DNA from: Methanolobus sp. WCC4
Lineage (GTDB): Archaea; Halobacteriota; Methanosarcinia; Methanosarcinales; Methanosarcinaceae
Assembly (NCBI RefSeq): GCF_038022665.1
Contig: NZ_CP150629.1
Span: 1,222,480 to 1,286,479 of the forward strand
Length of the DNA stretch: 64,000 nucleotides
Direction of reading: 5' to 3'
Below the pieces are notes generated by a model that was not told the DNA's origin, ran no database searches, and saw only the letters and a list, made by a program, of their open reading frames with translations. This document shows, piece by piece, positions 48,352 through 56,302 of the stretch (the first letter of the stretch is position 1; every line of letters begins with the position of its first letter). A program made the position numbers and the translations under genes.

Positions 48352-48408
48352 ATAGTTGCGATCAGGCTATTCGGAGAAGAAAAAGCGAATCATGACAGGG
48401 GAAATAAG

Positions 48409-49584
48409 ATGCATTTACACTCTTTTGTATTGAAGGATCTATTCAGAAGAAAAACAAAATTAATGGTGGCAGTGTTGGGTGTAGTGGTTGCTGCGGCTGC
48501 AATTGTTGCTGTCATTACCACATTCTCAGTGGCAGAGGAAAGTTTCCATGAGGCAACCAACAAGTTCGGTGCCAATGTAGTGGTCAGACCTGCTATCGAG
48601 TCAATTCCACTCGTGGATGGATATTCCACCATGGGCTCACTCTATGCCGGGAACAACTACATAGAGGAATCTGATATTCATAAGATCTACACGATCAGGG
48701 ACAATGCCAGTCTTTCAGTTGTAGCACCACGGCTTTACGGCATTGCAGAACTTGAAGGCTCTTCTGTCGTTGTAATGGGCATTGATCCACAGCAGGAGCG
48801 AAATCTGAAGCCCTGGTGGATGGTCAGGGGACACTGGCTCCCAGACGAGGATACTGAAGAACCTGAGGCATTGCTGGGTTCGGATATTGCTTTACCTCTG
48901 GGCCTGACGGAAGGTTCAATGATCACACTTTCCAGGGATAATATCTCAATTGATGTCCGGGTCGCAGGTGTGATAGAAAGCACCGGCGACAACGAGGACG
49001 GATACGTGATACTTCCTCTTGCCACTTCCCAGTATCTTCTCTCACAGGAAGGAAAGGTCAGCAGTCTGGAAGTGAGGGCATTATGTAACGCCTGCCCGGT
49101 GGAAGAGATGAGTCGGCAGATAGAAGGCGTTCTTCCGGGTATCGAGGCAAGGGCCATGAGCCAGATAGTCCAGAACGAGATGGCGATAGTGGATCACACT
49201 AAATCCTCGGCCATGGCAGTCTCGATCATCACCCTGCTTGTAAGCACCCTTACCGTTGCTTCCACAATGCTTGCCTCTATTAACGAGAAAATGAAAGAGA
49301 TAGGTATCATGCGTGCTATCGGCGCCAGTGACATCCAGATACTTTCCATGCTCTTCTTTGAAGGTGCACTTATCGGAGCTGTCGGAGGTTTCATTGGTTT
49401 CTTTGTTGGTACGCTGGCTTCATTCATTACAGCCCCTATGCTGGTCTCGCAAACACCGTCCCCAATGTGGAATATTTTGCTTCCTGTTGTAGGCATCTGT
49501 ATCCTTACAGGAATGCTTGCTTCCCTTGTCCCGGCAAAACGGGCTCTGGGTATCGATCCTGCGGAGGTATTGAGAAGTGTCTGA
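48409..49584 (+). CDS. FtsX/MacB-type ABC permease with periplasmic CxxC
   Basis: A 391-residue protein: one N-terminal membrane helix (17-38), a large external MacB-PCD domain, then three C-terminal helices (about 266-385) with the FtsX signature MKEIGIMRAIGASDIQIL. Unusually, the external domain carries RALCNACPVEEM (Cys226-x-x-Cys229). Cysteine-bearing permeases of this sort occur in the Campylobacter Cj1661/Cj1662 iron-uptake accessory genes. It overlaps the ATPase gene by eight bases and is first in an operon under the BlaI-like operators. AGGGGA precedes the ATG. Confidence 0.88.
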   Translation: MHLHSFVLKDLFRRKTKLMVAVLGVVVAAAAIVAVITTFSVAEESFHEATNKFGANVVVRPAIESIPLVDGYSTMGSLYAGNNYIEESDIHKIYTIRDNASLSVVAPRLYGIAELEGSSVVVMGIDPQQERNLKPWWMVRGHWLPDEDTEEPEALLGSDIALPLGLTEGSMITLSRDNISIDVRVAGVIESTGDNEDGYVILPLATSQYLLSQEGKVSSLEVRALCNACPVEEMSRQIEGVLPGIEARAMSQIVQNEMAIVDHTKSSAMAVSIITLLVSTLTVASTMLASINEKMKEIGIMRAIGASDIQILSMLFFEGALIGAVGGFIGFFVGTLASFITAPMLVSQTPSPMWNILLPVVGICILTGMLASLVPAKRALGIDPAEVLRSV

Positions 49585-50278
49585 AGAGAATAATGGCCTT
49601 GGTCAGGTTCATGATCAGGATATGATCCGGATAACGGATGTGACGAAGAACTATAGTATAGGTTCCGGTGCGGTAGAGGTTTTACACGGTATCAACATGT
49701 CAGTCAAAAAAGGCGAATTCGTCTCCATTATGGGCCAATCCGGTTCAGGAAAGACCACTCTGATGAACCTTATCGGAATGCTGGACAGTCCTACAGGCGG
49801 AAGTATCAGTATAAACGGCACTGAGGTCACAGGTCGTTCTCAGAAAGAGCTTGTCCAGATGAGACGAAAGACTGCAGGCTTCATTTTCCAGCAGTTCCAC
49901 CTCATCCCTTCATTGACGGCTTATGAGAATGTTGCTCTGCCATTGGTATTTGCCGGTGAGAAGGATGATGGTGCGGTGGCAAAAGCAATGGAGAAGGTGG
50001 GTCTTCATCACAGGATGCATCACAGGCCCTCAGAACTGAGTGGTGGGGAACAGCAGCGTGTGGCTATTGCAAGGGCAGTTGTCATGCAGCCGCAGATCCT
50101 GCTCGCGGATGAACCCACAGGTGCCCTGGATGCGGTCACTGGTACTAAGATCATGTCCCTGCTGAGATCGCTGGCCGGTGAGATGACAGTTATCATGGTG
50201 ACCCATAACAGGGAACTTGCTGATCATTCTGATAGAATTATCGAATTACAGGACGGCTACGTAAAGAAATCAATTTAA
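49577..50278 (+). CDS. ABC transporter ATPase (MacB/LolD type)
   Basis: A 233-residue ATPase: Walker A GQSGSGKTT, Q-loop FIFQQFHLIPSLTAYENVALP, signature LSGGEQQRVAIARA, Walker B ILLADEPTGALD, H-loop MVTHN. The FQQFHL and YENV segments are those of the MacB/LolD family that powers FtsX-type permeases. The frame opens with GTG at 49577 inside the end of the permease gene; an ATG at 49622 (MIRITDVTKNY) is the alternative start. It supplies energy for export or for mechanical coupling across the membrane. Confidence 0.93.
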   Translation: MSEENNGLGQVHDQDMIRITDVTKNYSIGSGAVEVLHGINMSVKKGEFVSIMGQSGSGKTTLMNLIGMLDSPTGGSISINGTEVTGRSQKELVQMRRKTAGFIFQQFHLIPSLTAYENVALPLVFAGEKDDGAVAKAMEKVGLHHRMHHRPSELSGGEQQRVAIARAVVMQPQILLADEPTGALDAVTGTKIMSLLRSLAGEMTVIMVTHNRELADHSDRIIELQDGYVKKSI

Positions 50279-50300
50279 AAGCAATATCGGGAGTAATAAT

Positions 50301-50795
50301 ATGAATCGAAAAATGGTCTTTGTGTCTTTATTGGCAATTCTAGTTTCCCTTTCAGCACTGGGATGTATCGGCTCTGATGATCCTGCATCCGCAGGTCCTT
50401 CTGAACCTGTGGAAGGAACATGGATAAAATCGAAGGTGAGCGGGGATACGGTGTCCATACCTGTCAGCTCGGTCGAGCTATACACCAATATCCATTCAAA
50501 AGTGAACACGGAAGTTGGTGAGGTCGCTATTATGGCTTATATGCTGGATGATGAGATAATCGTCAGATCCAATGTATGTCCTCCATGTGGTTCTATAGGA
50601 TTCACACTTGAGGATGATATTCTGGTATGTGATGCATGTTCCACGGTCTTTGATGCAACCACAGGTGACGGGGTCATGGGGGCATGTGTGGCCTATCCAA
50701 AGGAAAATATCCCATACACGATATCGGATGGTAACATCGTCATGGATATGGATGATGTTGTGACAGCTCACAGGAATACAGTAGAGATAAACTGA
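50301..50795 (+). CDS. DUF2318 lipoprotein with two CxxC pairs
   Basis: A 164-residue lipoprotein: signal helix with lipobox LSALGC (Cys22), a beta-rich domain, then SNVCPPCGSIGFTLEDDILVCDACSTVFDATTGDG. The two CxxC motifs in this spacing define the DUF2318 domain, found in the Ftr/P19 iron-uptake neighbourhoods (Campylobacter Cj1660, FtrD) where it is thought to handle metal or electrons outside the membrane. It is the third gene of the exporter operon and ends at a clear hairpin. No Ftr1 permease or P19 protein is in the window. Confidence 0.82.
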   Translation: MNRKMVFVSLLAILVSLSALGCIGSDDPASAGPSEPVEGTWIKSKVSGDTVSIPVSSVELYTNIHSKVNTEVGEVAIMAYMLDDEIIVRSNVCPPCGSIGFTLEDDILVCDACSTVFDATTGDGVMGACVAYPKENIPYTISDGNIVMDMDDVVTAHRNTVEIN

Positions 50796-50820
50796 GGCCT
50801 TGCGCAGTCCTATTTTGAAT

Positions 50821-50850
50821 GAATAAGGTTCATGACCTTATTCTCTATTT
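50821..50850 (+). terminator. terminator of the exporter operon
   Basis: GAATAAGGT (50821-50829) pairs with ACCTTATTC (50835-50843) across a 5-base loop, followed by TCTATTTTTT. It begins 25 bases after the DUF2318 stop; the convergent membrane-protein gene ends at 50889. Confidence 0.7.
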
Positions 50851-50888
50851 TTTACGAACACTTTTCTGAATAAGACCCTGAAGAGTGG

Positions 50889-51533
50889 TCACTGCCCGAA
50901 TAACAATTTCAGGATTGGAAGCATGAACAGACCATAGATCAGATACTGGCCGAACAGCGCGGCAAAGGCAAGTGGATATCGCCTGATCACATTTGAACTC
51001 ACGCCGGAGAACCTGTCCTCATTGAGCATATGCGCCAGCATGGGGAAGATTCCGTAAACGAACATGACAATGACCGCATACAGGAATCCAAATACAGGTT
51101 CAGTGAATATTCTCAGGAATACCTGTCCTGTCTCTTCTACGAATATGCCGTAAATGCCTGTTATCAGGAAAATTTCCTTGCTTGTGTATCTCATTCTCCT
51201 CAGGACCAGGTACCATGCAGAGATCACAAAAAGATAGTACACAAAACCAAAGATAATATCGTTGAGCGGATCTGGGCTTAGAAGTATCCTCTGTTCAGCA
51301 GGTTTTGGAAGGTTATCTATAATTGCAAAAATTTCGGTCAAAAGCCCGAACAGAACTCCTGCTCCGATAAAAGATATCTTCAATGGATATTTTTCGAGAA
51401 GGGCACTTAATCTCTCTTTGAACAGATATGTGAATATCCACATCGGAAATATCAGGTTCATTGGTTCATTCTTTAGTCCATGTATTGTCAGAATGATACT
51501 AAGAATAATTAGGAGTGTTCTTTTCCAATTCAT
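50889..51533 (-). CDS. polytopic membrane protein of unknown function
   Basis: A 214-residue protein beginning MNWKRTLLIILSIILT with five to six hydrophobic segments, including LIFPMWIFTYLF, ISFIGAGVLFGLLTEIFAIIDN and a conserved-looking GIYGIFVEETGQVFLR stretch with Glu residues inside the membrane region. I do not recognise a named family. The ATG at 51533 is preferred; the frame is open to 51734, but the added residues run antisense through the start of the neighbouring lipoprotein. It is divergent from that gene with a 79-base gap. Confidence 0.7.
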   Translation of the reverse strand: MNWKRTLLIILSIILTIHGLKNEPMNLIFPMWIFTYLFKERLSALLEKYPLKISFIGAGVLFGLLTEIFAIIDNLPKPAEQRILLSPDPLNDIIFGFVYYLFVISAWYLVLRRMRYTSKEIFLITGIYGIFVEETGQVFLRIFTEPVFGFLYAVIVMFVYGIFPMLAHMLNEDRFSGVSSNVIRRYPLAFAALFGQYLIYGLFMLPILKLLFGQ

Positions 51534-51612
51534 TTGGTTTGTTATAGGGGCTTTTATCTTTTGTATTATTGCTTTAACAAACTTTATCAAACTTTCAACA
51601 CAACTACTAAAT

Positions 51613-52674
51613 ATGAATTTTCGTCCTTTTCTCCACACACTCCTGATTACACTCATACTCATGACACCTGGCTGTCTGGACAACGAAGCGGATACTCCTG
51701 ATAATATTGAAAACGATAATGTTTCCGAAATCACTGATTTCGATGTCTCTGATAATAGTGATAAATCTGTTCCTGAAACAGACTACCGCCAGCAAATGCG
51801 TGATTTTGTCATCGACATCAGCACCTACTCAAAACAAAAAGACCCTGACTTCATAATCATTCCGCAGAACGGACAGGAACTACTGACCACAGGTGGCGAG
51901 CCTGATGACCCATTGGAACAGGATTACATTGAAGCCATCGATGGGGTTGGAAGGGAAGACCTCTTCTTTGGATATGATGACGACAACGTGGCTACAGATG
52001 AAGAAGATACAGAATATATAGTATCATTGCTGGATATTGCAAAGGACAACGGTGTAGTAGTGCTGGTAACGGATTACTGCTGGACCAGATTTTACGTAGA
52101 TGCTTCATATCAAAAGAATACAGACCGGGGTTACATCTCATTTGCTGCTGACAGCAGGGACCTTGATACTATTCCTGACTATCCGGCAGAGCCATTCAAT
52201 GTCAACGATGATGATGTCGATTCTCTCGATGATGCTAATAATTTCCTGTACATCATCAACCCTGAGGTATTTGACAGTAAGGAAGAGTTTCTGGAAAGCC
52301 TTCAGGAAACTGATTACGATGTGATCCTTATCGATCTGTTCTTTTACGATCTGCCTCTGACATCTGATGATATTGATTCATTGAAGATCAGATCCAATGG
52401 AGCTTCGCGGTTGGTGATCGCTTACATGAGCATCGGTGAGTCTGAAAGCTATCGTTTCTACTGGGATGACTCATGGCATATGGGGTCGCCTGAGTGGCTT
52501 GAGGCTGAGAATCCTGACTGGGAAGGGAACTACAAGGTACGTTATTGGGACGAGGAGTGGCAGGCTGTCATCTACGGGAATGAGGATGCGTACCTGGATA
52601 TGATAATTGATGCGGGATTCGATGGTGTCTATCTGGACATTATCGATGCTTTCGAGTATTTTGAAGAGAACTGA
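51613..52674 (+). CDS. GH114/TM1410-like lipoprotein (MJ1477 family)
   Basis: The 353-residue protein has a signal helix with lipobox MTPGC (about residue 20), an acidic linker, and a TIM-barrel domain of the MJ1477/TM1410 group related to endo-alpha-1,4-polygalactosaminidase (GH114): FIIIPQNGQELL, VLVTDYCWTRFYVDASY, RLVIAYMSIGESESYRFYW, and C-terminal DAGFDGVYLDIIDAFEYF with the catalytic-type aspartates. It probably trims an extracellular galactosamine-like polysaccharide. The ATG at 51613 fits the signal peptide; the longer frame from 51262 lies antisense to the membrane-protein gene. Confidence 0.82.
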   Translation: MNFRPFLHTLLITLILMTPGCLDNEADTPDNIENDNVSEITDFDVSDNSDKSVPETDYRQQMRDFVIDISTYSKQKDPDFIIIPQNGQELLTTGGEPDDPLEQDYIEAIDGVGREDLFFGYDDDNVATDEEDTEYIVSLLDIAKDNGVVVLVTDYCWTRFYVDASYQKNTDRGYISFAADSRDLDTIPDYPAEPFNVNDDDVDSLDDANNFLYIINPEVFDSKEEFLESLQETDYDVILIDLFFYDLPLTSDDIDSLKIRSNGASRLVIAYMSIGESESYRFYWDDSWHMGSPEWLEAENPDWEGNYKVRYWDEEWQAVIYGNEDAYLDMIIDAGFDGVYLDIIDAFEYFEEN

Positions 52675-52792
52675 CCGTAGATTTGATCAATGTGTTTTTC
52701 GTCAGGATCATCTTATGGTCCTGTGCGTTCAGTCACAAATGGATATCTATTAATAATATAATGCCTGAAAAATCTCGCAGAGAGGACTTTTC

Positions 52793-53614
52793 ATGTGGAT
52801 AGGTATAAAAAAAGCAGTAGTGATTCTGGCGGTGCTCTTGCTCGCTATATCAGCGACAGGATGTACTTCTGATGATAATGGTAGTGATAATGGGGGCAGC
52901 AGTTCTGCCGCAAATGGTGATGAGTATACGAACTCCATAGGTATGGAGTTCCAGCGCATAGAGGCTGGCAGTTTTGATATGGGGACCTCCCAGTATGCAT
53001 ACTCCCAGCCTGTACATGAGGTAAGGATCGCTGATGCATTCTACATCGGCACCTATGAGGTAACACAGGCACAGTGGGAAGAGGTCATGGGCAGCAATCC
53101 TTCTGAGTTCAAGGGTGACAACTATCCTGTTGACAGTGTTTCATGGAACGACGTTCAGGAATTCATCGACAATCTCAATGAGATGGAAGGAATCACAAAG
53201 TACAGGCTTCCAACCGAGGCCGAGTGGGAATATGCAGCAGCGGCCGGAACAAATACACTCTATTCATTCGGCGAGATCGATGAGGATGAAGGTCCGTTCC
53301 TGAAAGACCATGCCTGGTATCAGGAGAACTCATATGAGAGGACCCATAAAGTAGGCGAGAAACTTCCGAACCAATGGGGACTCTATGATGTTCACGGCAA
53401 TGTATGGGAACTTGTACAGGACAGCTGGGTCGACAGCTACAGCAGTGCACATGAGGATGGCAGTGCAGTTGACAAAGGTGAAGGCTCCCTGAGGGTTGCC
53501 AGAGGTGGAAGTTACTCAAGCAAGGAAAATGCACTTTACACTGCATACAGGAAAAAGCAGGACCCACGCGATGGCAACTCTATGACAGGCTTCCGTCTTG
53601 TGATGGATGCCTGA
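52793..53614 (+). CDS. SUMF1/FGE-fold lipoprotein lacking the catalytic cysteine
   Basis: The 273-residue lipoprotein has a signal helix and lipobox ISATGC (about residue 23), a Ser/Gly-rich linker, and a formylglycine-generating-enzyme-type domain: NSIGMEFQRIEAGSFDMGTS, YEVTQAQWEEVMG, RLPTEAEWEYAAAAG, GLYDVHGNVWELVQDSW and ARGGSYSSKENALYTAYRKK. In true FGE the last motif holds the redox cysteines before the Arg; here no cysteine is present, so the domain is likely a binding or scaffold module, as in many surface proteins of this fold. Downstream 53615-53718 holds only T-rich sequence. Confidence 0.85.
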   Translation: MWIGIKKAVVILAVLLLAISATGCTSDDNGSDNGGSSSAANGDEYTNSIGMEFQRIEAGSFDMGTSQYAYSQPVHEVRIADAFYIGTYEVTQAQWEEVMGSNPSEFKGDNYPVDSVSWNDVQEFIDNLNEMEGITKYRLPTEAEWEYAAAAGTNTLYSFGEIDEDEGPFLKDHAWYQENSYERTHKVGEKLPNQWGLYDVHGNVWELVQDSWVDSYSSAHEDGSAVDKGEGSLRVARGGSYSSKENALYTAYRKKQDPRDGNSMTGFRLVMDA

Positions 53615-53718
53615 TCTCCCTTTTTTATTCTTTTTTCTGGTTCTATTTTTTTATCCCGTCTTGTGCAGGAACAAATAGGCAGATTATTTATTCAGTAAGT
53701 CTCTATCTCTGTTATTAA

Positions 53719-54744
53719 ATGATAGAGAAGGAAAAGATCGTTGGCAATATCAGTTCTGTCTTCAACAGGTATACCGGTAAGGAAGAGATGGAACATGAGA
53801 TCAATAAACTGCGCTCACATATCGTCGAGCTTGAACTGGATGTACGGACTGCCAACATAAGATATGAGAAGAGTTCCGAGTCTGAAAAAAAGGCAGTTGC
53901 AGCCAGACAGGAAGCCGAAGAAAAACTGAAGGCTGCAGAGGTCAGGCTCCTGACCCTTGAACACGAGCTTGAGAAACAGCGAACTGATTCACCATCCGAA
54001 TTATCGTTCAATCGTGTTGACCAGTTCAGCAGGGAGCGGACAACCGAGTTCCTCCGTTCACTGTCATCTTTCAAACATACGTCAGGTTCACTTATCACTG
54101 TCCATGTAGCTGCCGGGGAGCAACTGGATGGCATAAAGGACAGTGAAGCCCTTATGGAGCTGATCGATGGGGAGACCCTTGCAATGGCAGAGAAAGTTGT
54201 CTCAACAACAGGATATGTATTGTTCTACTCTCCTGACCATCTTGTTAACGAACTGATAGTCCCTCCTTTGCCGGTGAAGGGCTCTAATTGGAATACTGGT
54301 GATACATTTGACACTGGAACTCTAACTGGACTGTTGAAAGAGGAAATGAGCTTATGCGTACTTGTAGCACATGCCGGTGAATCCTTTGTGGGATATTCCC
54401 TTGATTCAGAGGAATTCGATTCATTCCAGGTGATCAAGAGCAGTGTTAAGGCCAAACATGGAAAGGGTGGTTTCAGCCAGAGGAGATTCGAACGTTTGAG
54501 GGATGAGGATATTGCACATCATATCGACAAGGTGAAACTGGCTCTCAAGGACATGTTCGATGAGCTGGAGGGAAGTGTCGACCGTCTCTTCATAGCAGGT
54601 GACCCGCAGCTTGCAAAGGAGATGACAACCGTTGTTCCACTGGACATCGAACAGATATTCTCGTCATCGGATATCCGTATAGAGAAACACAATATATCTG
54701 AGATCATGAAACAACTGCTGGTGTGCCGCAGGTACAGGTTCTGA
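53719..54744 (+). CDS. archaeal Vms1-like release factor (VLRF1-type)
   Basis: A 341-residue protein. Residues 20-90 form a coiled coil. Residues about 100-341 have an eRF1/Vms1-like domain: SLCVLVAHAGESFVGYSLD, then KAKHGKGGFSQRRFERLRDE (248-262), corresponding to the catalytic loop of Vms1/ANKZF1, with Gln254 at the position of the essential glutamine, and DRLFIAGDPQLAKEM. Vms1 releases nascent chains from tRNA on stalled, split ribosomes. It is followed closely by a coiled-coil gene and rlmE, all on one strand, a plausible ribosome-rescue and maintenance operon. Confidence 0.8.
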   Translation: MIEKEKIVGNISSVFNRYTGKEEMEHEINKLRSHIVELELDVRTANIRYEKSSESEKKAVAARQEAEEKLKAAEVRLLTLEHELEKQRTDSPSELSFNRVDQFSRERTTEFLRSLSSFKHTSGSLITVHVAAGEQLDGIKDSEALMELIDGETLAMAEKVVSTTGYVLFYSPDHLVNELIVPPLPVKGSNWNTGDTFDTGTLTGLLKEEMSLCVLVAHAGESFVGYSLDSEEFDSFQVIKSSVKAKHGKGGFSQRRFERLRDEDIAHHIDKVKLALKDMFDELEGSVDRLFIAGDPQLAKEMTTVVPLDIEQIFSSSDIRIEKHNISEIMKQLLVCRRYRF

Positions 54745-54757
54745 AGAGGTCATTAGT

Positions 54758-55324
54758 ATGGTGACAAAAGAGGAGATATACGGTATTATAGATGCCATAG
54801 GTGCTTTGACCCTGGATGAGATCGATCAGGTGGTAAAGGAGATGTCACTTATCAGGGGCGATGTTCCCATGGCCTTACCTTCTATAAGAAGTATCTGTGA
54901 AGAGGCTGAACATGAAAATCTCATAGTTGCTGTTTCCTGGGAAGAGGTTAAAGGCATGGATGAAAGTGATTACTCTTACTATATCTCCGGACCGAATGCT
55001 TTTCCTGAGGTGCCCTTCGAACTGAGCGAGGTAATTGACATCTTGGAACTTTCAAAGAGGGAGGTCGATATGAGCAAGGTATCCACACGAATAAACCGGA
55101 ATCTTCACAAGAGGATAAAGAACCTCGAGAGCAAGATATGTTCGGTCAGCAAAGGCAAGGTCCTTTCGCATGATCTGGAAAACCTGGAGCACCGCTATAG
55201 TGACATACTGAACCAGTATTACGACCATAGTTTCTGGCTTCCTGATGATATGTCGGAGGTTGAGGCAGAGATAGGGGAACTCAGTAGCAGGATCGAGGCT
55301 CTCAGGGCGGCACAAGGTATTTGA
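54758..55324 (+). CDS. uncharacterised coiled-coil protein
   Basis: A 188-residue acidic protein, mostly helical, with a coiled coil at about residues 115-145 (HKRIKNLESKICSVSKGKVL) and a second helix pair at the C-terminus (MSEVEAEIGELSSRIEALRAAQ). I find no recognised domain. It starts 13 bases after the Vms1-like gene and ends 25 bases before rlmE, so it probably works with one of them on the ribosome. GAGG before the ATG supports this start. Confidence 0.65.
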   Translation: MVTKEEIYGIIDAIGALTLDEIDQVVKEMSLIRGDVPMALPSIRSICEEAEHENLIVAVSWEEVKGMDESDYSYYISGPNAFPEVPFELSEVIDILELSKREVDMSKVSTRINRNLHKRIKNLESKICSVSKGKVLSHDLENLEHRYSDILNQYYDHSFWLPDDMSEVEAEIGELSSRIEALRAAQGI

Positions 55325-55349
55325 CCTTTAGGTATTATCAGGAATCAAT

Positions 55350-56123
55350 ATGGCAAGAGACAGACGCGACAAGTACTACTGGAAAGCCAAGGACGAGGGC
55401 TATCGCTCCCGTGCATCGTACAAGCTTTTCCAGATCAATAACAAACACCACGTGATAAAAGAAGGTGATACGGTAGTAGATCTGGGTGCTGCTCCCGGTG
55501 GCTGGCTGGAGGTAGCGAAGGAACTATCAGGTGGTCGCGTGGTCGGTGTCGATCTCAGAAGGATCTCTCCTATCGAAGGTGTTGAGACCATAGTTGGTGA
55601 CATCACTTCCGACAGGACCATCAAGAAGATATTCGGACTTGTTGGGGCAGGTGGGGCAGATGTTGTCATATGTGACGCTGCACCGAACCTGAGTGGTAAC
55701 TGGAGCTACGACCATGCGAGGTCCATTGACCTTACCCGCTCTGCTCTTGGATGTGCGAAGAAGATCCTGAAACCAAGTGGACATTTTGTTGTGAAGGTAT
55801 TCCAGGGAGATATGTTCAATGATTTCCTTGAAGAGGTCAAGGATAATTTCACATTTGTACGTTCCTATTCCCCCAAAGCCTCAAGGTCCCAGAGTGCCGA
55901 GATCTATGTAATTGGCAAGAAGTTCCTGACCGCTCCTCTCAGGCGCAATGATGAGTTCGATGTAACGATAGAAAAACTCGGATCTAGCGGTGATGGTGCA
56001 GTTCTTATCGAGGATTTCGTGGTCTTTGTCAAAGGTGTCGAAATTGGCGATCATGTGAGGATAAAGATACAGGATGTAAAGCCCAATTTTGCTTTTGCCG
56101 ATGTTATAAGTAAACTGGAATAG
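55350..56123 (+). CDS. rlmE: 23S rRNA 2'-O-methyltransferase RlmE/FtsJ with TRAM domain
   Basis: The 257-residue enzyme has the FtsJ start RDKYYWKAKDEGYRSRASYKLFQIN, the SAM site VDLGAAPGGWLEVA, CDAAPNLSGNWSYDHARS with the catalytic aspartate, and KVFQGD with the lysine of the K-D-K-E tetrad. The last 60 residues (IEKLGSSGDGAVLIEDFVVFVKG) form a TRAM domain, common in archaeal members and absent from E. coli RlmE. It methylates a uridine in the peptidyl transferase centre. A GCTACC/GGTAGC hairpin (56123-56141) follows the stop. Confidence 0.95.
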   Translation: MARDRRDKYYWKAKDEGYRSRASYKLFQINNKHHVIKEGDTVVDLGAAPGGWLEVAKELSGGRVVGVDLRRISPIEGVETIVGDITSDRTIKKIFGLVGAGGADVVICDAAPNLSGNWSYDHARSIDLTRSALGCAKKILKPSGHFVVKVFQGDMFNDFLEEVKDNFTFVRSYSPKASRSQSAEIYVIGKKFLTAPLRRNDEFDVTIEKLGSSGDGAVLIEDFVVFVKGVEIGDHVRIKIQDVKPNFAFADVISKLE

Positions 56124-56302
56124 CTACCGTGCACAGGTAGCAAACCCCTACATTCTTAAAAAGAACTTGTTCTATATACTTATGCACTTAAGTAATATAT
56201 TTTTTATATAAGATATACAGTTCTACCTTTGTTACTTTCTTTAGAGTACCTCATGTCTGAGTTCTCTTTGAAGTTCCTCTGCAAAGATAGAAATGTGATC
56301 CC

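Noticed and set aside
51262-51612. N-terminal extension of the GH114-like gene
   Set aside because: It is antisense to the membrane-protein gene and would place the lipobox far inside the protein; the signal peptide starts at 51613.
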